64,000 bases of DNA, taken from the NCBI GenBank assembly GCA_036404435.1, contig DASWZN010000032.1:1-64000 (forward strand). Reading direction: 5' to 3'. Numbering within the stretch: position 1 is the stretch's first letter; every line of letters starts with the position of its first letter. Under the pieces are notes generated by a model. The model saw only the letters and a program-made list of their open reading frames with translations, searched no databases and was not told the origin of the DNA. A program made the translations under genes and the position numbers. This stretch comes from DASWZN01 sp036404435. GTDB taxonomy: Bacteria > Acidobacteriota > Terriglobia > Bryobacterales > Bryobacteraceae. This document shows positions 37,634 through 48,096 of the stretch, in pieces.

Positions 37634-38121
37634 GACAAACCGGTGCGAAATGTGCAATTCTCACGCCGCGAGCCCCGGCCAGCGAAATCAAGGCTTTCCG
37701 GGCGTCGATCCCCGCCGGCTTGTTCGCTTCTGGGACAGCGGCGCGCGTTCCTGGCACACGCTGGGAGCGACCCCGGTCCGCAATCGCCTCGCGCCGGCCG
37801 GTTCGGAGGCTGTGGACATTGCGGCGCGGCTCAAGCGGACGGGTGCTAACTCCTTGGATTCAAAAGCGGGGCTTTGGCTGGACACCATAGACACGTTTCG
37901 GACGTTTCTAGGCCGGCAAGCCAACTGCGCCGCGGCCCTCAGGTGATTGGCGGGGTCCGCCCCGCTGCAAGGGGACGCCGACGCTGAGTCGTTGGAGTGT
38001 ACTGCTCAAGGCAGACGGCACGGTCGAGAAGCTGCAATCCACTGTCGTGTTCGCGTCGAGGTAGCTGCCCGCCGTGAGCTGTGCGAACGGGAGACTGGCG
38101 AGGATGACGGTTACTTCATCC
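37634..38121. other. 488-bp region without a confident gene
   Basis: Open frames exist on both strands (plus 37632-37946, minus 37908-38201). The plus one overlaps the start of the permease gene; the minus one overlaps the end of the beta-propeller gene. Neither has a recognisable family, ribosome site or signal peptide. The permease promoter should be here. No repeat or RNA structure was recognised. Confidence 0.5.
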
Positions 38122-40221
38122 CTACCGTCCCACAAAAACAACACCCCGGTCGTAGAGCGCGAGAATGATGCCGCGTGCGTCCGCCGGATTCGCCCGCACA
38201 CGCTTCGTGTACGTGCGCCCGAGAATCGGCAAGTCGGCGGCTTCCCAATGCTGTCCTTCGTCCGCTGAGACGTAGAGGCCGTCGCCCGCCGTCCACAGCC
38301 GCCCCTGCGCGTCGCGGCACAGACTCCTCAGCTCCTCGTTGGTCTTGGGGCCCGGTATGCGCTCGACATCGCTACCCTCCAGTCGAAACCGAAACAGCCC
38401 TTTGACCGCCGCCATCAGCACCCATCCGTCGCGATCCGCGACCGCGTCGAAAACGTTCGTCAACCCGTGTGCCGCCGCCCCCGCTAGCGGTGCCAGCTCG
38501 ACGCCTCCCGGCCCGTCGGCAAGTCGCGCCAGTTCGCCCCACTGCGCGTCGAAGTACACTGCCGCTCCCGCCGCCTTCCCTAACGGCACAAACTGCCGGC
38601 CGTAGAGAACGCTTTTGGTATCAGCCGGCGATGGCTCTACGAGGTGCCCGGCACGCTGCCAAGCCTTGCCGTCCCACACCTCCAACTCGTCCCCGAGCGA
38701 CCTGAACAGCCGCCCTCCTAGCTTCTCCAGAAACCAGCGGTCGAGGTAGCCGCGCTGTTCCTTCCACGTGCGCAGTACCTCGGTAGCGCCTTCGGCCCGC
38801 ACCCGAGTCAGGTCTCGCATTCCAGGAGCGCTTCCCTCCGCGCAGAAACCGATGATGCCGCTCGAATCCGCAGCCAGCGGCCCGGCATCATACCAGCCCA
38901 TACCGTCGTGCGCCGCACAAAACTCCAGCCTTTGCCAGCGACCGTCCGTGAGCCGCCAGGCTGCGTGCAGCGAATCGGCCATCACGAACACCGTGCCGAT
39001 CTGGGTGTTCCACACCTCGATGATCGGAGCCTCGATCTCGCTGTCGAACGCGACCGGCTCGACCTTGCCGCCGACGATGCGAGCCAGCCCATCGAGCCTC
39101 ATCACGGCGATCAACTCTTTCGTGCGCGGACCAGCAACGAGCGAACGTACGGTCGGCGTGCTGCCCATCGAATACGCCCTTCCCGCAACCCACCGCGCAC
39201 GGAGATCGGCGACCTTGATCCAGTTTGAGAAATCGCCGCTCGCGCGATAGAGCGTATGCGCCGACAGCACCCAAAAAGTGCCTGCCTCGCCGTCCTCAAG
39301 CATGAAATCGATTGGTGCGTCGGGCTCCCCGGCCAACCGGCCTCCCAGGATTTTCGCGATTTCTGGGGGAGCCGCCGCCCAATCGGGCCGACTTCCGAAC
39401 TGCCGCAAGTTCTCCAGACGGCCTCCGTCAACGCGGCCAATGAAGCCGTGGTCGAACCCCATGTGCGACGTCCCGCCGTATACCAACACTCGCCTGTCGG
39501 CCGCGCGCAGGAATCCAAGGACTCCCAGGTCGGTCTTGACCGTCTTGATCTTGCCGTTCCGGAGATCGAGCTCGGCATATTCGCCGCCCCACTCGCCCTT
39601 GTCCGTTCCCATCCACAGACGCGCCCCGGCGTCGAGCAGGAAGGCGCTCGGCGTGGCAATGTCCGTTTGTGCAAACGGGATCACCCGCTGTCGCCCGTTC
39701 TGACTGACGACCACTGACAGCCCCTTGCCCCGCGCGACTTCCAGCCGCCGCCATCGCGCCATGAAGTGCTCGTCCTTCTCTCCGGGCCACGGCCACGGGT
39801 CGGCCCGCCCATCCACCGCCGCAACGATCATTCCCGCTCCGCTGCCCAGCCACATCACTTCCCCAGGCGTCTCAAACAGCAGCTCCGCCGCCAGAGTCGC
39901 CGGATCTACCTCCCAAACTCGCCCCGCCCGCGTCCCCACAAGAACGCGCCCGTTGGCCCCGGGCGCGATGGCGATGCCGCGCCCGCGAACGACTTCCTGG
40001 CCGGTCATCTTCAGAGTTGCGGCATCGAAGCGCAGCAGGTTGCCGGAGTCCGTCAGCGCGATCAGAACGCCGCCGATGTGGAGACAGTCCCTCAGCGCGT
40101 TGTGATCGAAGTGATAAGCGTACCGGAACTGGCCGACTCTGCCGTCGATGGGCGCGGCCGTGGTACGGTCCTGAGCTGCCAGCGTGGGAGCGAGAAGAAC
40201 GAGAAGCAGAACGGTGCGCAT
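38122..40221 (-). CDS. Exported beta-propeller-like protein
   Basis: 699 aa from ATG 40221 with signal peptide MRTVLLLVLLAPTLAAQ. The mature part has many short beta-rich blades (LRFDAATLKM, GRVLVGTRAGRVWEVDPATL, RLWMGTDKGEWGGEYAELDL, RLWTAGDGLYVSADEGQHWEAADL), resembling two-component-regulator or sialidase-type propeller repeats. No kinase or catalytic domain follows. Probably a secreted or periplasmic binding protein. The tRNA gene is upstream. Confidence 0.75.
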   Translation of the reverse strand: MRTVLLLVLLAPTLAAQDRTTAAPIDGRVGQFRYAYHFDHNALRDCLHIGGVLIALTDSGNLLRFDAATLKMTGQEVVRGRGIAIAPGANGRVLVGTRAGRVWEVDPATLAAELLFETPGEVMWLGSGAGMIVAAVDGRADPWPWPGEKDEHFMARWRRLEVARGKGLSVVVSQNGRQRVIPFAQTDIATPSAFLLDAGARLWMGTDKGEWGGEYAELDLRNGKIKTVKTDLGVLGFLRAADRRVLVYGGTSHMGFDHGFIGRVDGGRLENLRQFGSRPDWAAAPPEIAKILGGRLAGEPDAPIDFMLEDGEAGTFWVLSAHTLYRASGDFSNWIKVADLRARWVAGRAYSMGSTPTVRSLVAGPRTKELIAVMRLDGLARIVGGKVEPVAFDSEIEAPIIEVWNTQIGTVFVMADSLHAAWRLTDGRWQRLEFCAAHDGMGWYDAGPLAADSSGIIGFCAEGSAPGMRDLTRVRAEGATEVLRTWKEQRGYLDRWFLEKLGGRLFRSLGDELEVWDGKAWQRAGHLVEPSPADTKSVLYGRQFVPLGKAAGAAVYFDAQWGELARLADGPGGVELAPLAGAAAHGLTNVFDAVADRDGWVLMAAVKGLFRFRLEGSDVERIPGPKTNEELRSLCRDAQGRLWTAGDGLYVSADEGQHWEAADLPILGRTYTKRVRANPADARGIILALYDRGVVFVGR

Positions 40222-40307
40222 GGTCCGAAACCGTGACGCAGCGCTGGTTCGCGGCGTTTCGTCAGCCAACGGCCCGCTTCGGCGGCCACCACGGGCTTCT
40301 TGGTATG

Positions 40308-40381
40308 TGGCTGGGAGGCAGGGATTCGAACCCCGATAAGCAGCTCCAGAGGCTGCCGTCTTACCGTTAGACGACCTCCCA
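40308..40381 (-). tRNA. tRNA-Gln (anticodon CUG)
   Basis: 74 nt including an encoded CCA. Acceptor stem TGGGAGG/CCTCCCA, discriminator G, anticodon stem GCAGC/GCTGC around loop CTCTGGA (anticodon CTG), and T arm CGGGG-TTCGAAT-CCCTG. All four arms form, so the gene looks functional. Confidence 0.95.
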
Positions 40382-40496
40382 ACAAGACCGGCCAGTTCCA
40401 TATCTTAACACGCCTCGCCGGGCCGCACGGTTGGCGCCAGAATGCGTCGGCCACCCTGTCCGTCCCGAGGCTGGCGCGCTTCTCCGAGCCTCGCTG

Positions 40497-41018
40497 TCAC
40501 GTTGAGGGGAGCGGGGAAGTGAGCCTTGCTGGCGCCGGCCGCGCCAGCGTCAGCCTTGGCCGGAGGGGCTGCGGGGCGGCGGCGGCCGGCTGCACGGCCC
40601 GCGCCATCTGCTGACGCGCCGCCTCGACGCGCGTCAGAAACGAGAGCAGCAACTGCAAATAGCCGATATAGGCGCACTCGGGATGGCCTTTCCGGATGCG
40701 CGCAGCGATTTCTTCTATCCAGTCCCGCCGAGCGTCGGGCTCCCCGGGTGTTTCGAAGGTGTTCCAGCCCGGCCAATGCGGCGCGGAGGTAACCGGATCG
40801 AGCGCCAGAAGGCGCAGGTCGGGCATGCTGATTGCCCCGCCGGCGAGTAGCTCGTACGCCATTTCGCGCAAGTCATCCCTGGACATCCGGCGGACATCGA
40901 ATCGCATCCCCGCGCGAATCCATCCGGCGAGGCCGGCCGCCGTCGCCACGGGCGGGGGGCCCGGCTCCTGTACGTCCGGCTCCCGCTTGAACGTTGGTAG
41001 GAAGGCGCGCAGTCCCAC
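40497..41018 (-). CDS. Hypothetical soluble protein
   Basis: 173 aa from a GTG at 41018; Met37 (MRFDVRRM) is an alternative start. The middle part (SRDDLREMAYELLAGGAIS, DLRLLALDP, DWIEEIAARIRKGHPE) reads as real helical protein. The last 40 residues are Ala/Pro-rich. I do not recognise the family. No signal peptide or membrane helix. Start uncertain. Confidence 0.5.
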   Translation of the reverse strand: MGLRAFLPTFKREPDVQEPGPPPVATAAGLAGWIRAGMRFDVRRMSRDDLREMAYELLAGGAISMPDLRLLALDPVTSAPHWPGWNTFETPGEPDARRDWIEEIAARIRKGHPECAYIGYLQLLLSFLTRVEAARQQMARAVQPAAAAPQPLRPRLTLARPAPARLTSPLPST

Positions 41019-41229
41019 ACCCCATGTAATCGGCTGGAGAGGCCCGTTCCTTTAGCCCGCTTTTCTCGCTCCACAGCCGAGCGAGACGCGATCGGAGGAG
41101 CCCGAGATACAGGTGCGCCAAGGCGGCCGCCCCGAGGTACCCAGCCCTCAGCCGCCAGCCGTCGGCCGTCGGCGAAATTACACAAGTCTTACAGATGGCC
41201 GGACGCGCCTCTGTTAAGTTGAAAGAAGG

Positions 41230-42111
41230 ATGCCTGCTACTCAGAGGATGAACCTTCCAACAACCCTGGTGATGGTGTTGTTCCACCTGGGCGCCGTCGC
41301 TGCGCTCTTCATGTTTAATTGGAAAGCCTTCGCCACCGCGGTCTTTCTGTATTGGTTCTGCACCGGCCTGGGCATCAGCATGGGATTCCATCGGCTGCTC
41401 ACCCACCGGTCCTACAAGGTCCCGCGGCCGCTCGAATACCTGTTCGCGATTTGCGGCGCGCTGACGCTCGAGGGCGGCCCGATTTCCTGGGTCGCCACAC
41501 ACCGCATTCACCACCAGAACTCCGACCAGCCGGGCGACCCGCATTCGCCGCGCGACGGCGGCTGGTGGGCGCACGCCGGCTGGATCCTCTACGGAGAAAC
41601 GAACCACAACAACACCCGCGTGATGTCGAAGTACGCGCCCGATCTGGCCAGGCAACCCTTCTACGTGTGGCTCAATAACTACCACTGGGTCCCCATGATC
41701 GCGCTTGGCGTCCTGCTGTTCGCGATCGGCGGCCTGCCGATGATGCTTTGGGGCGTAGCGGTCCGGGTGGTGGTGGGTCTGCATGCCACCTGGCTGGTCA
41801 ACTCCGCCACGCACATGTGGGGCCGGCGCCGGTTCGCCACCGGCGACGATTCCCGCAACAACTGGTGGGTCGCACTCCTGACTTTTGGCGAAGGCTGGCA
41901 CAACAACCACCACGCGCATCCCACCTCGGCGCGGCACGGACTGGCATGGTATGAATTCGATCCCACCTGGATCACGATCCGGCTGCTGAAGCGCCTGGGC
42001 GTTGCGAAAGCGGTTCACGCGGCGCGCGTTACGACTCCGCTACCGGGCCGCGAGGCGCCCAGCACATTCCTTCCCGCCCTGCCCCAGCACCAGACCGTCG
42101 CATCGGCATAA
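41230..42111 (+). CDS. Membrane fatty acid desaturase (delta-9 type)
   Basis: 293 aa. Three histidine boxes bind the di-iron centre: HRLLTH, HRIHHQ and EGWHNNHH. Hydrophobic pairs at about 10-55 and 150-195 give a four-helix membrane topology. The family introduces a cis double bond into acyl-CoA or lipid-bound acyl chains. It starts the operon with the histidine kinase 9 bp downstream, which suggests that membrane state and this enzyme are regulated together. Confidence 0.9.
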   Translation: MPATQRMNLPTTLVMVLFHLGAVAALFMFNWKAFATAVFLYWFCTGLGISMGFHRLLTHRSYKVPRPLEYLFAICGALTLEGGPISWVATHRIHHQNSDQPGDPHSPRDGGWWAHAGWILYGETNHNNTRVMSKYAPDLARQPFYVWLNNYHWVPMIALGVLLFAIGGLPMMLWGVAVRVVVGLHATWLVNSATHMWGRRRFATGDDSRNNWWVALLTFGEGWHNNHHAHPTSARHGLAWYEFDPTWITIRLLKRLGVAKAVHAARVTTPLPGREAPSTFLPALPQHQTVASA

Positions 42112-42120
42112 GCTGAAAGC

Positions 42121-43010
42121 GTGGTCGTCGCCGGACGGCGCAAATCCATCGCGTTCTTCATCGCTCTCGGCGTCCTGCTGATTGCCGTCAGCCTGCTGCT
42201 CTACGTGGGTTGGGTGCTGCTCGACTGGCGCACCGGCATCCTGCTGTTCCTGGGCGTGCTGCTGCTGGCGACGATCATCGGCGGTGTGGTGTTGAACACC
42301 ACCTTCCTGGTGCGGGAAATCAGGCGCAACGAGCAGCACGACGCTTTCATCAACGCCGTCACTCACGAGCTGAAAACGCCGGTCGCTTCCATTCGCCTCT
42401 ACCTCGAGACGCTCGAGACGCGCGCGGTCGATGAAGCCAAGCGCCGCGAGTTCTACCGCACCATGCTCGAGGACAGCGACCGCCTGCTGGCGAGCATCGA
42501 GCAGATCCTGCGCGCCGGCCGCGTTGGCCTGCCCAGCCGCAGCCTTAATTTCTCGACTTTCGACCTGGGGGGCGTGGTGGAGGGATGTGTGGCATACGCC
42601 CGTACGATCCATCACGTCTCCCCGGAAGCGCTCGCGTACCGGCCGGGTCCGCCGGCGCGGATTCTGGGGGATGTGGACGAGGTACGGGCCGCAGTTTCCA
42701 ACCTCATCGAGAACGCCGTCAAGTATTCCCGTGACGATCCGCGGGTGCTGGTGGAGACGGCCGCGCTGGACGGAGGGTTCGCGACGGTCCGTGTGAGCGA
42801 CCAGGGCGCCGGGATTCCGAAGTCCGATCTCCGGCGCATCTTCAAACGCTTTCATCGAGTGCCCGGTCCGCTCACGGCCAGCGTCAGGGGAACCGGGCTG
42901 GGGCTCTACATTGTCCGCTCTGTGGCCAAGCGGCACGGCGGCCGGGCTTGGGCCGAGAGCGAGGGGCCGGGGCGGGGGAGCACCTTTGTGCTCGAGCTTC
43001 CGGTTGTGAA

Positions 43011-43014
<4 letters not shown>
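42121..43014 (+). CDS. Membrane sensor histidine kinase
   Basis: 297 aa, GTG start. Two adjacent hydrophobic helices (about 10-33 and 38-63) with almost no periplasmic loop, then HisKA with His82 (VTHELKTPVAS) and HATPase_c (NLIENAVKYS, DQGAGIP, GTGLGLYIV). With no sensor loop, it probably senses something within the membrane. Its stop overlaps the regulator start (ATGA). Confidence 0.92.
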
Positions 43015-43715
<701 letters not shown>

Positions 43716-43837
43716 CCGACGTGACGCAGGTCAGGCTTCATTCGGGTGCGCGCGTGTTCATTCGTGGCCATAATGCTTGGCACCGATACCGCGTCGTTCC
43801 GCAGGCGGAACGGCGGTGCTATCATCGCGTCCAAGGC

Positions 43838-45118
43838 ATGAACAAACTCTGCTTCACATTTGTGTGCATTGGAGTCCTCGTTGGGGCCGCAGTGGCGCAG
43901 GAGCAAGCGAAGCCCGCGCCGACCGTGCTCCACGCCGCCCGCTTGCTCGATATCGAAAGCGGAAAGATCCTCACGCCCGGCGAAGTTCTGGTGGAAGGCG
44001 AACGGATCACGGAGGTCGGCACGGCCGTGAGCCATCCAGCCGGCGCCCAGACCATCGACCTGGGCGACCGCACTCTGCTGCCGGGCCTGATTGACGCGCA
44101 CGTACACCTCTTCCTGCATCCCGGTGCGGAGGACCTGCAGACCGTTCAGGAATCGGTGCCGCAGCGGACCATTCTGGCCGTTCTGGCCGCCCGCGACGAT
44201 CTGATGGCGGGCTTCACCGCCGAGCGCGACATGGGTACCGAGGGCGCCGGTTCCGCTAGCGCGGCGGTGCGCAACGCCATCGACCAGGGCCTGATTCCGG
44301 GACCGCGCCTGCGCGTGAGCGGCAACGCCGTGGACATTTTAGGCGGGCACGAAGACGCCATCGGCTACAACCCCGACCAGCACGTGCTCCCCAATGCCAC
44401 TTGGGCCAACGGCGCCGCCGAACTGGTGAAGGTGATCCGCCAGCAGTTCAAGGAAGGCGCCGATTTCATCAAGATCTACCAGACCGGCCACGACACGTTC
44501 CGCGACGGCAAGCTCTTCACTCCCTATCAATACACCGAAGCCGAGCTGAGCGCCGCCGTTCAGGAAGCCGCGCGAGTTGGCAGCGGGGTCGCCGTGCACG
44601 CCACCGGCGAGCCGGGCGCGCTCTACGCGGCGCGGGCCGGGGTCGTGTCCATCGAACATGCCATCCAGATCGGCGAAGAGACCATGCGGCTGATGCGTGA
44701 CAAACACATCTATGCCGTGCCGACCTTCACGATCTTTGAGTATTTCGTTGAACACGCGGCATCGAAGGAGCGGGCGGCGCGCGAGCGGTGGATGATCGAC
44801 TTGCACGCACGGGAATTCCGCAAACAGCTTGCAAGCGGCGTTCCAATCGCGGCCGGTTCCGATGTCGGTCCGTTCCCACACGGCACGCAGGCGCGAGAGT
44901 TCGTCCTGATGGTGAAGTACGGCATGACGCCCCTGGCTGCGCTCCAGGCCGGCACGCTGAACGGCGCGGAGTTACTCGGCTGGCAGGGGCGGATCGGCGC
45001 GCTTAAGCCTGGCTACTTGGCGGACATCGTCGCGGTCCCGGGCAATCCGCTTGAAGACATCGGCGCGGTCGAGAAGGTGTCATTTGTAATGAAGGGCGGT
45101 GTCGTCTACCGCAAGTAG
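43838..45118 (+). CDS. Exported metal-dependent amidohydrolase
   Basis: 426 aa from ATG 43838. Signal peptide MNKLCFTFVCIGVLVGAAVAQ. Metal-ligand motifs: DAHVHLF, a Lys in ADFIKIYQTG that may be carbamylated, VAVHATGE, SIEHAIQ and AGSDVG. This resembles the imidazolonepropionase/prolidase-like branch common in Acidobacteria. Substrate unknown. A -10-like TATCAT lies about 14 nt before the ATG. Confidence 0.87.
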   Translation: MNKLCFTFVCIGVLVGAAVAQEQAKPAPTVLHAARLLDIESGKILTPGEVLVEGERITEVGTAVSHPAGAQTIDLGDRTLLPGLIDAHVHLFLHPGAEDLQTVQESVPQRTILAVLAARDDLMAGFTAERDMGTEGAGSASAAVRNAIDQGLIPGPRLRVSGNAVDILGGHEDAIGYNPDQHVLPNATWANGAAELVKVIRQQFKEGADFIKIYQTGHDTFRDGKLFTPYQYTEAELSAAVQEAARVGSGVAVHATGEPGALYAARAGVVSIEHAIQIGEETMRLMRDKHIYAVPTFTIFEYFVEHAASKERAARERWMIDLHAREFRKQLASGVPIAAGSDVGPFPHGTQAREFVLMVKYGMTPLAALQAGTLNGAELLGWQGRIGALKPGYLADIVAVPGNPLEDIGAVEKVSFVMKGGVVYRK

Positions 45119-45172
45119 GGCCGAACCCTGTCCGAAGCCGACCGTGGGGCCGGCCCGGCGATACAATCGAGA

Positions 45173-45928
45173 TTGCTGCCCGCGACTGCTCCCCAACGCG
45201 CCCCGGGGCCCGACCCCGATGCCGACGAGATCGAGCGCATCCGCGCGGAGTACCGGCGGCGCGAGCGCGAGATCCCGACGGGCTTCTACGATCTGAGCCA
45301 GCCTGCACCCGGCTTCGCTTACACCCGGCTGCTCCCGGTCGTGATGGAGGCGCTCGGCCGCGCCGGCAAACTGCCCCTCGCCCGCCGGGCGCTGGCCGAC
45401 GTCGGCTGTGGCGACGGCATGTGGCTCGGCCAGTTCGTCCGTTGGGGAGCCGATCCTGCGGCGCTCCGTGGAATCGACCTGATCGAGACGCGCATCGGCG
45501 CTGCCGGTGGCCGCGTGCCCGAGGCCTCCCTGGTGTGCGGCGACGCACGCAGCCTGCCCTGGTCGGATGCGAGCTTCGATGTCGTCACGCAGTTCATGGT
45601 GTTCTCTTCGATTCTGCGCGCGAGCGTGAAGCGGCGCATCGCGGACGAGATGCTGCGCGTCCTGAAACCGGACGGCGTGATCTTGTGGTACGACTCCCGC
45701 CGCTCGAATCCTCGCAATCCGAATACGCGCGCCCTTGGGGCGGCCGAGATCGGGCGCCTGTTTCCGGAGTGCGATGTGCGGCTCCGCAGCGTGACGCTGG
45801 CGCCGCCGCTCGCCCGCCGCGTGGTTCCGCTTTCCCGCGCCTCCGGCGTGCTGCTCGAATCCATCCCCCTGCTGCGGACGCATTTCTTCGGCGTCATTCG
45901 CAAGTACCCGGGGCAGGGAAGCGCGTGA
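45173..45928 (+). CDS. SAM-dependent methyltransferase
   Basis: 251 aa from TTG 45173; no ATG or GTG is usable. Motif I ALADVGCGDGMWLGQF, then VCGDARSLPWSDASFD and EMLRVLKPDGVILWY identify a class I methyltransferase. TACAAT (45162-45167) ends only 5 nt before the TTG, suggesting a leaderless transcript. Its stop overlaps the start of the sugar aminotransferase-dehydratase fusion, so it probably acts on the same glycan precursor or product. Confidence 0.78.
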   Translation: MLPATAPQRAPGPDPDADEIERIRAEYRRREREIPTGFYDLSQPAPGFAYTRLLPVVMEALGRAGKLPLARRALADVGCGDGMWLGQFVRWGADPAALRGIDLIETRIGAAGGRVPEASLVCGDARSLPWSDASFDVVTQFMVFSSILRASVKRRIADEMLRVLKPDGVILWYDSRRSNPRNPNTRALGAAEIGRLFPECDVRLRSVTLAPPLARRVVPLSRASGVLLESIPLLRTHFFGVIRKYPGQGSA

Positions 45929-48096
45929 TCCCGGACGGCTTCATTCCCTTCCAGCGCCCCAGCCTCGGCGAGGAGGAGATCGCCGAAGTGGCCGCCACGC
46001 TGCGCTCGGGATGGCTCACCGCCGGCCCGCGCACGGCTCAGTTCGAGGAGGAGTTCCGCGCCTATGTGGGCGCAGCGCACGCGCTTGCCGTGAGCTCCGG
46101 GACTGCCGCGCTTCATCTCGCGCTGGTTGCCCTGGGCATCGGGCCGGGGGACGAGGTCATCACCTCGCCGTTGACGTTCTGCGCCACGGTCCTCGAGATC
46201 CTTTACGCCGGCGCCACGCCGGTTCTGGCGGACGTCGGCCCGGATGGGAACATAGCGCCCGAGTCGGCCGCCGCGCGCATTACCGGCCGCACCCGCGCCA
46301 TCATCCCCGTCCACCTGGGCGGCCTGCCGTGCCGCATGGACCAGATTTGGGCGCTGGCCCGCGAGCACGGCCTGCGCGTGATCGAAGACGCCGCGCACGC
46401 CGCGGGCTCGCATTATTGCGGCCGTCCGATCGGTTGTGACAGCCCGAGCGACGCCGTGGCATTCAGCTTCTACGCCACCAAGAACCTGACCACGGGCGAA
46501 GGCGGCATGATCGCGACTGGCGACGCCGCGCTGGCCGAAAAGATGCGCCTTCTGCGCCTGCATGGCATCGCCAAGGACGATCCGGAAAGCTGGGCGTATC
46601 AGGTCCGCGAACGCGGCTTCAAGTACAACCTCGGCGATGTGCAGTCGGCCATCGGACTGCACCAATTGCGGAAGCTGGAGAAGTTCGTGGCCACGCGCGC
46701 GGAGTACGCGGCCATCTATGACCGCGCCTTCGCGGACCTCCCCGAACTGGAGTTGCCTCCCCGGCGCGACGATTGCCGCCACTCCTGGCACCTCTACGCG
46801 CTGCGGCTCAACCTCGACCGCGTATCGATCGACCGCGCGGGCTTCATTCGGCAGCTGCGCGAGCGCGGCATCGGCGCGAGCGTGCACTTCATTCCCGTCC
46901 CCTTGCACCCGTTCTTCCGGGAACACGCCGCGCTGCCCAACAACCAATGCCCGCGGGCCATGGAGCTCTATCCGCGGCTGGTCTCGCTGCCTCTCTATCC
47001 CGCCATGACCTTCGATCAGGTCGAGCGCGTGGCCCGCTCCGTGCGGGAGATTCTGGGAAAAGCAGGGACGGCGTCCTCTATCTTGGTCCCCGCCTTCCGC
47101 CCCGCGGCGGTCTCGAACCGCGCGTTCCTGATCACGGGTGCGGCCGGCTCCATCGGCTCGGCGCTATGCCGCCGTCTGGCCGCCCTCGGCGTGACGCGCC
47201 TGGTCGCCTTCGACCAGGCGGAAAGCGAGCTCTATAAGCTCTGCCTGGAACTGAAACGAACATTTCCCGCTCTCGATGTCGCGGCCGAGCTGGCCGACAT
47301 CCGCGACCGCGCCGGCGTTGAGGAAGCGATCGGCCGCCACCGTCCCGATGCCATCATCCATGCGGCCGCCTACAAGCACGTGCCCCTGCTCGAGGCCCGC
47401 GCCATCGAGGCCGCGAGGAACAATGTGCTGGGCACCTGGAACGTCGCGGATGCGGCGCGCCGCCACGGCGTCCCCGATTTCCTGCTGGTCTCCTCCGACA
47501 AAGCCGTCAACCCCGCCGGCCTCATGGGCCTGACCAAGCGGGCCGCGGAGCGGATTGTCGCCGCCATGCCGGACGGCCCCACGCGGTTCGTCGCCGTCCG
47601 CTTCGGAAACGTGCTGGGCAGCAGCGGAAGCGTGGCGCCGCTGTTCGAGCGGCAGATCGCCTCGGGCGGTCCTGTCACCGTGACTCATCCCGAAGCCCGG
47701 CGCTATTTCATGACCATCGGCGAGGCCATCGACCTCATCCTTCAGGCGTTCGCCGTGGGACAATCCGGGACCTTCGTTCTCGAAATGGGGGACCCCGTCT
47801 CGATCCTGGAACTGGCGCGCAAGATGATCGCGGGCCGCCTTATAGAAATTGAAATGACCGGCCTGCGTCCCGGCGAGAAGCTGGCCGAAGAGTTGTTTGC
47901 CGAGGGCGAAGCCGCGCTGCCGACGGCGCACGACCGAGTCAAGGCCATCCGGCCTGCCCGCACGGATTATGCACTCATGGAGCAGTGGGTGCGCCGACTC
48001 GAGGAGTTGGTGATGCGGCGGGACGCGCAGGCCATCGAAGATCACCTGCGGCTTGGCAACTACCGCGCGGCTCTGGCCACAAACAGAAGCTGGTAG
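45925..48096 (+). CDS. Fused DegT-type sugar aminotransferase and nucleotide-sugar 4,6-dehydratase
   Basis: 723 aa, GTG start overlapping the previous stop (GTGA). Residues 1-378 are a DegT/DnrJ/EryC1 PLP aminotransferase with the Schiff-base Lys186 (FYATKN) and SGWLTAGPRTAQFE. A short linker (379-398) leads to an SDR domain with GAAGSIG (405-411) and VSSDKAVNPAGLMGLTK. There the usual Tyr is Met534 with Lys538, as in PglF/CapD/WbpM dehydratases. The membrane helices of PglF are missing. Together the halves could turn UDP-GlcNAc into a UDP-4-amino-4,6-dideoxy sugar, as PglF plus PglE do. The 3' end overlaps the convergent glycosyltransferase gene by 37 bp. Confidence 0.88.
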   Translation: MIPDGFIPFQRPSLGEEEIAEVAATLRSGWLTAGPRTAQFEEEFRAYVGAAHALAVSSGTAALHLALVALGIGPGDEVITSPLTFCATVLEILYAGATPVLADVGPDGNIAPESAAARITGRTRAIIPVHLGGLPCRMDQIWALAREHGLRVIEDAAHAAGSHYCGRPIGCDSPSDAVAFSFYATKNLTTGEGGMIATGDAALAEKMRLLRLHGIAKDDPESWAYQVRERGFKYNLGDVQSAIGLHQLRKLEKFVATRAEYAAIYDRAFADLPELELPPRRDDCRHSWHLYALRLNLDRVSIDRAGFIRQLRERGIGASVHFIPVPLHPFFREHAALPNNQCPRAMELYPRLVSLPLYPAMTFDQVERVARSVREILGKAGTASSILVPAFRPAAVSNRAFLITGAAGSIGSALCRRLAALGVTRLVAFDQAESELYKLCLELKRTFPALDVAAELADIRDRAGVEEAIGRHRPDAIIHAAAYKHVPLLEARAIEAARNNVLGTWNVADAARRHGVPDFLLVSSDKAVNPAGLMGLTKRAAERIVAAMPDGPTRFVAVRFGNVLGSSGSVAPLFERQIASGGPVTVTHPEARRYFMTIGEAIDLILQAFAVGQSGTFVLEMGDPVSILELARKMIAGRLIEIEMTGLRPGEKLAEELFAEGEAALPTAHDRVKAIRPARTDYALMEQWVRRLEELVMRRDAQAIEDHLRLGNYRAALATNRSW

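Noticed and set aside
37632..37946. Plus-strand ORF of about 104 aa after the ADOP permease start
   Set aside because: No ribosome site, family motif or convincing composition; it overlaps the permease start.
37908..38201. Minus-strand 97-aa ORF
   Set aside because: Overlaps the end of the beta-propeller gene and shows no recognisable domain.
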